The translations under genes and the position numbers were made by a program. Positions 46,601 to 59,800 of a stretch of 64,000 nucleotides of DNA are shown here, one piece after another. Within the stretch, counting starts at the first letter, position 1. Each line of letters begins with the position of its first letter. The notes beneath the pieces were generated by a model. The model searched no databases. It was not told the DNA's origin and worked only from the letters and a program-made list of their open reading frames with translations. Source of the stretch: Phoronis australis (taxonomy: Eukaryota; Phoronida; Phoronidae); NCBI GenBank assembly GCA_002633005.1, contig NMRA01000031.1:493411-557410 (forward strand), in the 5' to 3' direction.

Positions 46601-46840
46601 TACTAATATAAAGCAAGTTTTTTGCTGTAGTACTATAAAGGCCTACCACTCGCCTACGGGCAATAGATTGTCCCGGATTACACAGCGACACTCGAATTTG
46701 GCTATCAGTATTTACCCACAATGCCATACACATCCGTCAGGCACATTTGCCACCTTATTTTCGTGCTACTGGAGTTTCACATGTTTTGTTGTTGCCTGAC
46801 TCTTTACAAGTTTTTCTTGGAAGCATTACTCTATTCGTCC
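43666..46840 (+). other. Intergenic stretch without recognised genes
   Basis: Only short frames with no family resemblance. A CTGCAGGGCGTCG(C/T)(T/G)CTT segment near 45560 recurs near 48593, so a minor dispersed repeat is likely. Nothing else supported. Confidence 0.4.
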
Positions 46841-46841
46841 T

Positions 46842-46962
46842 TCCAATGCCAACGAAGTATTACTGCTGCGCTGTAGGCTGCAACTCTGACGTGACAAAGT
46901 TTGATAAACTCGACAAATGTCCATGGACGCGTGATCTGAAATTCTTCGCCTTCTTGACATAA
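46842..46962 (+). pseudogene. THAP-type zinc-finger N-terminal fragment
   Basis: The frame starting MPTKYYCCAVGCNSD at 46842 matches the opening of THAP domains: the first zinc cysteine pair (C-x4-C) and a WTRDLKFFAF stretch where THAP proteins have the conserved phenylalanines. It stops (TAA TGA) at about 46960, before the tryptophan and the C-x2-H pair. The other frames downstream do not restore a convincing remainder. Probably a remnant of a THAP gene or P-element-like transposase. Confidence 0.5.
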
Positions 46963-47890
46963 TGAGAGACACGAAAATGAGCCCGATTTCCAAAACTAGG
47001 TCACGCGCTTTCTTATCTCCAGGACAAAGGAGAGTTCTATCACTGTGTAATTTGGGACAGCCCTATTGTCGACTGGTTAGTATGCCTGGCATTGAAGCAA
47101 GATGTACTGGGTTCAATATTTGGAAGAAGGTAATTGTTCGCTGTTGGCAAACAAAAGCAATCCAATATGGCCATCGAGTAGATGGGGCTGTTGAAAATAA
47201 CACTTCAAATCGGTAATTAGAGGTATTGTCTATTGATGTTTAATTTACTGATCCTTTAGTGAAAACACAACCGACTGATATAAGCAATATGCCTCAAATT
47301 CTACAGCTCACTCACTAATTAAAAGCTGTCTTTGCTGAAGTTGTTCCAATGTGCATGCTCAAGATAACCTGGCACCAAGCCAGAATTACGACATATTAAG
47401 TGGTGGGACATTCAAGTGAGGCTCACGCAAGTAAAAATTAGAGCATTTCTTCTTGGAACATGCGCATGTTCATCCACTCCTGTGTTTTTTATTTGACTGA
47501 AATGAACATGCTGTTAGTGTTAGAAGCCGGCTCCATTTTCAACACTGCAGGATGACCCAAATTGAATACAAAGCCTGCTCTGTTTCGATCCTCTTGAACA
47601 GCACAGAACTTTTAACCAATCCCCAGCCCCAATTTACTGTGTATTGCATGTTGTTACATGTTTCACTTGATGTGAGTTTTTTGAGCCTGTTTGACAGTCA
47701 TTTAATGGGTGAGTGACTTGTGGAATTTGAGGAATATTGCCTACATCAGTTGGTTCTATTTGTTTTCAAAAACAAAAATATCAACTTTTGGTTATTTGTA
47801 GTCAAATTTCTGACTTTGAGTATTCCACCAAATACATTTATCGGTACGTGTCTGTAAAATGTTAAGGTTTCTCGCTTCAGCTTTGCATGG

Positions 47891-50800
47891 ATGTTTGAGA
47901 TGATGGACTTTGACAAATATGGCTTTGCAATATTCTCAGAGAGCAGTGAACCTGATGTTGGGCACAGAACACATGAATACTCGACGAGGTATGATTTAGC
48001 ATACTGCACTGTACAACACATATGTATGAAGTGCTGGCAATATCTGTGACATTTTAATCTGTTCATTGTACTTTCAGAGATTTTAAACACAATTAAGAAT
48101 CTAAGCTTCCAATTTCAAATGACACGTATCATTTTGCCTTCATTTTGTTAAAAAAATCAACTTTTGTCAGTTTCTGCATAATAGTGTCGAATCCGTGAGA
48201 CAAAATTCTTCCTTTTTTGAAGCCTTGTTTTTACATGGGTATAAACCCGCATATTATGTCACAGTGTTAATTCCATTGTCTCGAATGAAGAAATTAAATT
48301 AAATTAACTAGAGGACTTTTAAGATAATTTTGTTTTGTAACTTTTTTACATTGCAGGCAACACTTGTCTGAAAAGGGCAGACTTGGGTTTGAAAGCCTGT
48401 TGAGCTCTTGGAAGGACTGCAATAGTTTTCGCAATAAGGTATCTAAAGAGTTCAAGTTCGATTGACAAAATGTGTCGTGTGCCTCAGGTTCCTTAGTAAT
48501 GGAATAAATACCATGATACCTTTACTGGTACTTGAAAAGTGGGGTCACTGACAACTTATTATTTCGTTATCCACATCCATCAGCCTGCAGGGCGTCGTGC
48601 TTGTTTTTCTAGTGAAAAAGTATATGGTATTGAAAAGAACTAGAAGTGCACTTACGAATATTTTGTGTCCGAGGGGTACCTGTGTGCTCTGCACTTTGTG
48701 CCAGTCACAACAGCAATGAACCATTGCCATAGAAACAATGCGAACACTGCCTCAATCTATACTCTGCACCTATTATATAGTGCCAGTGTCATGATTAGTG
48801 ATCTCAAAGGTGTTACTTTTGGTAAGTTGTCTAAGTACAAAAATCTGAGGTGCGGAATTTTGGCTGTGATGGTTATATGATGTATTGAGGGTTTTGGAAA
48901 GAGCCCCACGGTGAAATGTTCAGTTTATCGAAGAGACACTGCTTCCAAAGGCGCACCCAGGCAATCTTTTGGAAACCTGCGTTGCTGCCCGCAGAATGTT
49001 CATTCAGCTATGGCCCTTTAACGTGTTGAGTTGTGGAGAAAAGGAAGGTTTTTCAGCAGCTTTGTTACTATATGAGAAGACTTATTATGCTTCTGTTGAT
49101 GAGTGATGAACTTGAAATAAATTATAATTTAGCGGTCCTTTCAAATATGAAAAATTGACTCAAAATATCAATGTGTTGTCCACAGTTTCCACATGTAGGC
49201 TACCAGACATGTGAAAAGATACAAAGAAGCTCCCCATGGTAGTTATTTTAGCCTTGTTTCCAAAAGAGTCCCTTAGGGGTCTCTTTTTCACAACTCTGCG
49301 GTATTCTCCCACATTAGTTAAATTCAAATTTCTCATGGGAACTCCTGATATTTCACTTCTAAAATTTGTCCACTATGCTCTCAAGTGCCACTCTATGTAG
49401 TGTTTTGTGCACCTGACAACTTGCTATCTTGTATTTGTTATACTTCAAGCCAATGGCCATATGTATGTATTCCAATATTGGAACATTCTTCGCAAGTTCG
49501 CTAAATCATCAGCAATGATTTAGCGAACTTTGGAAGACTGTTTCAAGGTGCTGTTGCTAAGTTGTGAGTTAACAAGAAGATTTGAAGATTTTGGTTAATC
49601 CCTTTTAACATAGTTTTGTACCTTATATAAACATTTAAGTCTTCTAATGTTGTACCTTGTTCCCTTGTTATGAAAAATTCATTGCTTATTGATTATCCTT
49701 TGTGTTCTGTAGTTAACCAAAGCCGTGCGCCAGGGTGTACCCAGCTGTTACAGAGCCCTTCTGTGGAGAAGACTACTCAATGTAGATGCATTGCAGACAT
49801 CATCTTCATTTAACTACCAGGTGATTATTATCCACCTGAGTTATTTTTAGCTGTATTGTCACTGAGGATATGTAGAACCATATCCACACGCCTGTGCATT
49901 TCGATCAATATCTAGACAATTATAGAAATTACCTCAGAGTCTGTAAAAGTATGTATTTTCAGATTTTTAACTTTTTTATTTAGTCTAATTTGTCAATGCG
50001 TGACCGTGTCTTTAATAGTAAAATTTAGCAAAAAGAAAGCTATTCAAAGCAAAACAATGGTGTCAATTAAATTAACAAGTTTCTGTTTGATTTCGTTTTT
50101 GTTTTATGCAATTTTTTTGTGAAAAAATATAAAAATAGCCTTCATGCAAGTGTGGAAGATTTTTAATAACTTCTTTCAGCGTTTTGAAGAACAATGCAAA
50201 GCGTAGTCCATGGAAGTTCCATATGAATCCATTCTGACTTCCTAAATTGGTCAAATATGGACATTTTTGTAGGGTACTATGCAACTTTTATGTCTGCACA
50301 ATGTTAACTATTTCAAACTATGTAGGTGGCAAATAAGTTAGATTTACCATTGAGTAGTGAATTTTTGTCAAATTTCTTGGTGTCAGGTGTTTGAAGAGAT
50401 TTATTTATTGCATTCTTTCCATGAACTGTGAGACTGTGATCAAATAACTCATGTTGAGAATTTATACATTTTTAGCTCTGTTGCAATCCTTAGACAAGAT
50501 TAGAAAAAAGTCACTTAAGCATTGATTTTTTAGCAATTCTTCCTCTAAAAATACTTAAATACTAAAAACTAGTAATTATAAAAATGCTATGTTGATCTAA
50601 GACCATACTGTTCTTTATCATTTTATCTTCTTAATATGGTAATAGCTTATGAACTGATAATAGGGTTTCACCAAATAAAAATCACGATGAGAAAAGCAAG
50701 AAAACTTCTATCTCATAATGACATCCGTCCATGTATTAACTATCCCGAGTTGGTTTCAGGCTCATCTAGTTGCCGTGCGAGAGCAGTTGGTTGACTTGGG

Positions 50801-53800
50801 CGTGTCAGAGTACGGTGGCGCCCACTGCCTGGACGTGTTATGTAACATGACATCAGAGGACGATGAAGGGGTCAATCGATGGGGTCACCTGAGCATCAAG
50901 CACATCAGGCAGATTATGCTAGACCTGGGTGAGTTGGGCGACCACCACGGACACGGTTGACTGAATACTGGGTAGTCTACAGTGCTGTGTGAATATGGAG
51001 GCCAGTTTTGAGGAGTAGCTGCATGTTGACATACCGGCGACTTGTTTGGATAACTTCTACAACTTGAAATATATTTAATTAGTAGCATTTGAAATTCACC
51101 ACATTGATTGTTTGCTTAACTTAAATTGTAAGTGCAAGATAACTGTAGCAAATATTTAAGTCCCGTCAGCACGCCATCTGTTGGCCACATCACATCATGA
51201 TGGCTAATTCTGTTAACAAGTTACTGGTAATAAATATTAGGGTGGCAAAATGCTAATTAGAGCATGGCTCAGCCACTTTACTAACGTTCCTGTTAATTAC
51301 CCTTCATTCTCTGCCATCAGGGGAGACTACTCTGGTGAAGAATTTGGCTTCTCTGCCCAGTCATCATAATGGTTAATTCCATGTCATTTTGTGCAAATAT
51401 TTTTGGCTTATACTGTATCCATTTCACCTTGTAAATATGAAATATTCCATCTGTGAGCATATATAGCAGTAACGGATTAATCATTTTGCGTACTAAATTT
51501 TATAAGAAATAATTTTTCATGTTCTGAACGTATCTCCAATTCCACCTCGTGATAACCACGGAGTCCTCTTGTTACTGTGTGACTTAGAGTTTCAAGTCCG
51601 AAGCTGTTTTTCGATTTGACTGCAACTCCAACCTTCTATTAACCATGCGCACGGTGGGTGACTGGTGAATGTGATTTGCACTGCATATTATGTATATAAC
51701 TTATTTCAAATGTTGACATTGCAGACCGGTCTTATCCAACTCACAGGCTATTCATGGGTAACACGCAGGAAGCCAAAGAAGGAAGGGCGTCGTTATTCCG
51801 CTTGCTGTCTGTCTACGCTCGCTACAACACTGCTGTAGGATATTGCCAAGGTTAATATTCAAAATGACTATCACATCACGCCTATTGTGTAAACCGTTCC
51901 ACATTTAGTTACAAAAATAGAGATCTAGTTGATTTGAAATATGACGCAGGCATTTTTAAACAATCTTCGGTGGACATTCACTATTGACTGGGAGACATGC
52001 AGCAATTCATACTGCTATAATTCAAATGATTCACATTTCCAGACTCTGCTGTCACAAAGGTATGCGTTATCTATCCTACTATGTCTCTAATTCTTCAACT
52101 GAGCCTGTTAAGCAGTCCAGTTCAAATTCCGCTCCACTTCCAGGTATGGGTTTCATCGCTGGCATGCTGTTGATGCACATGTCTGAAGTAGAGTCTTTCT
52201 GGTGTATGGTGGCGCTGTTTGAGCGACACAAATACCTTCTCGGCTATTTTGACAGCTCACTGGTTCGGTAAGTCTCGTCGCATATGTGCAGTGAAACTTT
52301 CTAGGCAATGTGATTTAGTTTAAGATAGTTTGAACAAGAGGGCAGCACTGTCTATATAATAGTAAACCAACGTGCCTCATTTAATAAACATTTCAATAAT
52401 TTGTATTATTTCGATACAGTCATTTTGGTGACTAGTAACAAGTTACACAATTACTTGATAAATTGCCAGTTTCTCAAATAGGAAGGTTGTTTACTTTTTA
52501 TTTGACCCCAGAACACTATCTGTTGAAACTGTACTAACTGCTGGATGTACATTCACCAAAAAGAATTTTATATGCGCTAACTGCAAAGCGATACTGAAGC
52601 TAGTTTACAGTGAAACAACACGTTTAGATGAGATAAAAGGTCATATATATTATGACAAACTAAACTACTACAGATATCGGTAATTACAAAAGTTACATAA
52701 TATGTTGAACTGTAAAGGTGGGTGAGAATTATCTTGTCAGTTGCAGAGATTCTTGAACATAACAGGCTCGAAGAGAAATCATAAAAGTACTATTTTTGTA
52801 GCCTCTCATGTAAAAGCGGAAATTTTAAAAACAATTTGTAGCAGCGTTTGAAGATCAGTACATAAAACAAGGTAAGTGAAAGTTGAGCCATTTATGAGAT
52901 ATGTTGTTTCAAAGTTAGCCAAATGTGGACATTTTTCTAGAGTCCTACGTAACCTGAATGCCACAACCTTTGTGCTATGGTTAGCTGTTGGGGGCAAAGT
53001 GCTTGCGAAGACAGTTGAGACCATTGTTACAGAAGAACACTTTGCCCTCAACAACCATAGTTTCATTGCTGTGTCCCTGAAACAACACTGTAACATGAGT
53101 GTACATGAAGGAAATCCCCACCTTCATTGAAGAGCAATTTTACCGTTTCATTTTTTTTTTTTTGGTCAATTTCAGAATCCAGACACATGCGCAGGTGTTC
53201 CATAAGATCCTTCAACAGAGGCTGCCCAGACTCCACAATCATTTTGTAGGTTGTTTTGTTTAAAAATGGAAGAAAACAAATTGTATTGCTCTGTCAATGC
53301 TTAGTGTATGCATCCCGTGCATTCGGACATTATTCTTCTTACAGCTTATTCCTACCTACCACTTCAGTGGAAACTGCCAAGTTCACTGATGTTAGTTTTT
53401 ATGGAAAACAAATATTGACTTATCGCCATATGTTTTCTCACCTGTTTTTGTGAGATGCTACTGTCAAGTCTGCTAACGTGAATACAGTTCTGATCTTACA
53501 TCAACTTTTTTCATGTTGGTGCGTTAGTTCATAGTCAGTCCCTACTATATGCAAAATTAAAACGATCCATGACAATTTTTGCCCCAGTTTGGCTGAGACT
53601 GTGTTGCACTGTTGGATATCTGCTTTGAGCCTGTATCCTATTTATTACAAGAGTTTATTGTGCAATTTTATCAAAGTTGTGAAAATTATTTCCATTGTGT
53701 TGGTTTATGTAATGAGGTCTAAACTTTTGAATTTCTACAATGCTGTTTGTACTATAGATAAATATGGAGAGAGATCTGATGCTGTACTAAACAGAGCCAT

Positions 53801-56800
53801 TAAGGAATGTGACTCAGGAGGCACCATATTGTTGTGTGGATCTCACTGTAAATAAACCAGCAAGGCCGTGGGCGAATTATTGACCTTGATATGTTAAATG
53901 CATAATACTGACGATTAGGAACAAATAAAACAAAAATATGCTGGGCATTATTAGCAGAATACTTGAATTAAGGTGGATTCTCATTTTAATTAAAAAATAT
54001 CCTGAAAGAGATATCACTGGAAAGAGTATGAGAATAAAAGCATTAACTGGTACCGATTTCATCAAAATCGACCAAATGGGTTCAATGCCGGTGCCCGTAA
54101 GCCCACCGACTTGCGTGGCGCATAACACCCACACAACAAAATGGCTGCTCTGCTATACTTATACAAAAAAATTTATGTTAAAGCCAGTCTTTATCTCTAT
54201 ATCTATGGTTTGTTCTTATTGACAGGAGTCGCTGGGCCTTCACCCACTGATGTATCTTACGCCGTGGTTCATGTGTCTGTTCACCAGCTTACCATGCTGG
54301 GATACTGTTCTTGCCATCTGGGATAAGATACTATTGGAAGGTTTGTGACGGTTGACCAATCTCGGTTATACATGCAGTGAGAGTGGTACTGGATGGCAGT
54401 GTAAATACCATTCATCTCCTCTAAAACATTTCTGTGGCTGTTTAACAGCTGTTATTTGTGTGAGGTTTCTTGTGAGCTCACTGTAACTTCCTAGTCGACC
54501 TAATTGACTCAAAGAAAATTATGTATAAATATCTGGTTATTTTCTCGTTATAAGTGAATCCTTTGCATAGCTTGCTCTATGTTGACTCATATTTGGTGTT
54601 TTACTGACTTGTTTTTTGCATTGACTCAGTCGATTAGGTGTAGGTCGACCATTGTGACGAGATGTCACACCAAAACCTATGGATTCACTGAGTCGTGAAT
54701 ATCCTGGTGCAGTGCCTATCTAACCATCCATTCACAACCAGTCTTTTGCTAAAGCTGTTGCTGTAGCCACTGCCTAGTGGATGCTTAATGTTCTTTGCTA
54801 AATTTGACCAGGAGTGGTCCAGCTAATGGCATGTCATCTTATTTGATCGTTTTTGTCAAGCAGTATCAATTTGTTTTTACTGCGACATCTGACATAACTG
54901 AGAACTATGTAAGGCTCAATAGTAATGAAGCAACAAGATTTTCAATGTTAAATGTATCGATGATTTTGAAGATACTGGCCGGTACTACAGTCTTTTGTAT
55001 TCGATTCGTTGTCTGTATGCAGCAACCTTTTATTTGCCAGTTGAGTATATTTCAAAGGGAATTCGAAATTCACCAGGTGTCGCTAGTGAGCCAAATCTTA
55101 CAATACCTATAGAAATGCCTGCATTGAGATAATTACTTGAGAACCATATTACATAAATGCCCCCTCGCTGATCAACTGCTTTCTGCTCTTAATGTATTAA
55201 GAGGCAGTCCATATAAAAACCAGTAGATTTTCAAAAATCAGTCTATACGTCAAAATTTAAAACAACTTCATTTTTTGTACATGGGTAGGTATCCTAACAA
55301 AAACCCAAATGCCAAATTTTGTGCANTTTTTATATGGAGTCACTCTTAAGTTGTCAAAGAGTCTGCCATTCATTTTTTATTATTTTTTATTTTTTGCTCT
55401 GATAATGGTTTATTTAAGGATGATGAATAAGACCTCTTCATGTTTTCCTGTGGACATGAAAACAACAAACTACATGTTTGAATTCACTTCTTAACATGTT
55501 AATTTCGAATAAATAATTAAATTTCTCTTAATAACCTCCCATTTCTCTAAATCATTCTCGACACCCATTTCCAATGCCTTCGTTCATAATGCCAAATATG
55601 GACATCACAATGAACTCAATGGAAGAACACCTAACACAGCTACTAAGTTTCCCTGTATTTCTACAAAGTTGTTAATGTTCCTGCCAGCCCCATCAAGAGT
55701 TAAGTGCTTCATTTCCTTGCTCAACGGTACATATTTAGATGAGTGATGATCTGTATAGACACAACAGCTTTACAAATTGACCTTAGACATATCTAAACAT
55801 TTTCCTATCTCTTGTCACGATGGCAACCAATGCTTAGAACTTGAAGTTGACAGATTGACCCAAGCCAATTTAATAACCCTCTGAATTCATTAGTACAATA
55901 TTGAGGTCATGAAATGGCCATCCTAGCTCATAATTACTTGACTACTTTTCTTTGGACGTAATTATAAACTCTTCTTCAGGTGTATGGACCATATTCCCAG
56001 TCGCTCTGTCCATCTTGGAGATCTATGAAAATGAACTGTTGACTGTCGATGACCTGGCTTGTCTCCTGCCACGGCTATTGCATCTCAAGCCTCAAGTGTT
56101 AGTACAAAATATACAATTAACCTTGTCTAATGCAATATATCCTCCATTTCTCCATGTGTCTGATTTACCAGAATTTTACGTTGTTTGCCGTCTGGTAATA
56201 GAAGTGAATAATCCATATTTTTATCTTGTCAAGTGTTGAACTGTACAGCACCCTCCATGGTATCTAATGGTTATCATAAGTGTTATTGGTTTTATAATGT
56301 TTCCTGCTAATCAAAAAGCCAGGATGTTGTACTCACAATAATGGCCGACTCTTGCAGAGTGAGCTGCGATGTGCTGCTACCACACGTGTGGAGTTGTACC
56401 CTGGAAAAATGGGAAGTAGAGAGCTTCCAGGCCATCGTTGTTAACCAAGCTGATGGCACGACCAGAAAGAGGCACAGAACAGATGCCAAAGAAAATGCGC
56501 CGTCGCAAGCCAAGCGCCCGAGACACCAGTCTGGTAACAATGGGCTTACATCTTTTATGTTGTTAGTCCCGAAGTTGATGTGAACACTCACGCTCAACTT
56601 TGGGTTAAACCACAGTTAAAATGATAAAATTGTTCGCCTGGTGATGAAATATTCTAGTGTACGTGTCTTTACTAGACCTTTTCATTATACTGTTTATTCA
56701 AATGTTTCAGAACAACCTCGCTCACAAAATCCGTCGGTGTTCCGGAAAATTCTCAATGCATTTGCCCAGTCATTTGAGGATAACGTTGAGTTCAACTCGG

Positions 56801-59800
56801 CAATGCAACAGGCAACACAAACATCTAAAGGTGCTCCAGTCTCTAAGTCACAGAGGAAAGTCCCACTCACCACCCCATCACGTCGTGGGAAAGTCAAGCG
56901 AGCAATCAAATTTAACTCTCCTGGCACAGTGCAATACACGAAAGTGAACTCTCCTGGCTATGCATTCAGTCTCCAAAGTGTGTAAGTGATTGTATAATAT
57001 ATTCATTATCTTATATCGGACAGTCTCCGCGTTTAGCTAAATGTCTACAACATATAGACTTGTACTAAAATGTATGTTATGGATTACCTGAAGAATTTGA
57101 TTTTGTCTTCATAAATCTTCTTTTAATTGGGTTGAGTGACCACATCCTTTTTAGTAAAATTAAGTTTAAAAAGAAAAGGGCATTCATACTAACACAATAC
57201 TTTCAATAACATATGCAAAGTTTAGAGGAGAATGCCTCCAGATTTAATTAGTCTTTTTTACCGTCTTAATCGGTCTACATCCACATCACCTCTTATACGG
57301 TCGACCTCACCTTGCTGAGAGGTGTTGCGTTAACCTGTGTAGAAGGTGAGAAACAACGCAGCGACGTCAGTGGTTTGTCTGCAGAGTTAATGCTGCTATA
57401 TTGCAGTGCATCGTTCCCGCTTGTCCGAAATATGAAGCTGCGAAGAAAGTGGGTATATCGTTTTTTCGACTTCCTCGAGAGCCCGAAATGCTTAGGAAGT
57501 GGCTCGCGGTAGTTAAGAATGAAAGGTATGCTGTTCATAGCAAGTATGAGGCCGTGAAACATCTCCGTGTCTGTGGCCGGCATTTTGTCCACATTGATTT
57601 CTCTGACAAATTCCGGCTTACCAAAGAACTATCCATACATTCCGTTGTCTGTGCATGGTCACGGCGCTTCTCTAGTGTTTCTTGATCAGTGTACTCCGGT
57701 TTGAACTGATAGCCTGTGAAACCTAACGATCCGACTCATGAAGTCTTCGTCGTATGAGCTCTTGACTAAGTCAGGATTGGCGCCGGGCGAGTTGCCATGT
57801 ATTCTGCATTCTGTTTCAAAATGAATTATTATCATCCTAACCATTGCTTACATAAAACTGTAACAAAGTCTGTCTCATTAGATACAATTGCCTTTGCAGT
57901 ATTCGTGAGTGCAAACATTGAGAAGCCAGCAATGAATAAATCACTTCGTTAATGGCTTTTGATGCCGGCAATAAGGTAATTGACCGGGCACCCGAGGCTG
58001 TGTGAGCACTTGCTAATTCGGTGTTTGCTGACAGAAAGCTGTTGTGAAACAATTACTCGATTTTATAAGCTATGGTCACATGTTAGGGGAATCTTTATTT
58101 AGAAATACAAATACATTATTCAAATCATTGTTAATGTACAACCTTTGCCCTGGTGGTCTGTGGAAGGGGAACCCGACTTTGCGGCCCCCGACATGTAGAT
58201 TTTCAGTTTCGTGGCTAATTCACGTAAATAATTACATGCACATTATTTCTTTGGCTCATTATTATAGTCTTTTCGTGACTGGAGGTTTAGTTTCTAACTC
58301 AAGCTGGTTTATGTTCATGCCAGTCCCAGCGAAATAAAACAACATGTTTTTATAAGAATTCTGTGTATTTTTATGGGGGTTTTACATCGAAGTTTGGTTA
58401 TTTATTGGTGCTAAACGATGAATTCAAGCGATAAGGTGAAACTAGTAATCCGTGTTGTGAACTGCTGAACAGACTGCGTTTGAAACCAATGACATCATTG
58501 GATAATTTCAACACCTCCGTCTGCCGTCAGGTAACACAACCGAACGTGCCGTTATCGTGTATAACTTCTCGATCTAAATTGATACAAAGTAGGTAGTTTT
58601 TTGGGTGGCATTCTCCTTTAACATCTTCTGGTGCCAGTGTTCAAGATGATTTCTCAAAAACAATGATATGATTTTTTCAATTGTCATTTTGTTTTGTTTT
58701 ATGGAAATTTTGTTTTGTTAGAAAAATCTAATTTAAAGTCCAGTTTTGATAACCAATTATGTCAAAGTGGAATGTTTTAAACGACAAATCCTATCAGCGT
58801 TTCGGACAACAGTTCATAAAGCATAGTATGATAAAGTTTCCTTTGAATCTAATCAGCCGTTCATTGACTTGAAGTTACAAATAGCCAAATTTGGATATTT
58901 GTCAAGGTTTACACAAAAACTTAACTAAACATCACTTCTTGACCTGTGCTGGTGTATTGTTAGGAGTCTCACAAACAGTCCTGTACTGCCCTGATTTGTC
59001 GCTGACCGACAATTGGAATGAAACACCTAACTTCAGCCCATGTACTCCATGCTGTCCAAAGTGACCTCTATTGGCCCTTTGCAAAATAAAAGTGATCAAT
59101 AAGGTGGCATGTTGGGGGGTCATTGTTCCCATGTCAACTTTGGTCATTACTCGACAAATTGTATTCTGATGGTCAATTACAGGGCAAAGTGCTCATGTGC
59201 GACTGAAACAATAAAAGCAAACACTAATAGTCAAAAGAGTGATCAGTACAGCCTAGATTTATAACTGTTGAGAAAACACTGATGTCGTTATTAGGGCAAA
59301 CTGGTATTGAAAGTTGAGAATTTATCTATTGATTAAAAACATGCTTCTCGGAGTTTAACTCCGTGCACACTGACTACAACTCTAAACCAGAGTTGAGGTT
59401 GATGTCGAGCATCGCATTACGCAGAGTCTATTTAGTTATTGACTACATTGCCATAGAGGTAGACAGTGCGACAACAGTGCAACAACAGTGCGACAACAGT
59501 GTGACAACAGTGCAACGTCACTGGAGTTGTTACAGTCTTAGTCTTGCCACTTCTCTATAGGATATCACTTTGGATCAAAAGTGTAAAATCACCAGATAAT
59601 CTTTGTTTTAGATTATAAACACTGTGAGTATGCTAATCTGGATGGTTCACAAATTGTGCGGCATGAGCTTCAGGTTGTAAAAAAATAACTTTTGTTGAAT
59701 TTTTTGCTGTATTTGTGCAAATGTGAATATGCCACTGCCACAGTGTTTGTCTCCAATTTAGAGTACTTTAGTTGCTAGAGGCGTGATATAATCACTTTCC

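Noticed and set aside
46962-47216. Frame 46962-47216 as the continuation of the THAP fragment
   Set aside because: It lacks the tryptophan and C-x2-H pair expected after the first cysteine pair, so it does not complete the domain.
52806-53130. Sense and antisense frames before TBC exon 7
   Set aside because: Intronic; both frames lack family resemblance and are explained by chance.
57401-57685. THAP domain as an exon of the TBC-GAP
   Set aside because: Exon 56711-56981 ends in phase 2 and joins the exon at 59834 in frame; the THAP frame has its own stop and does not fit that phase.
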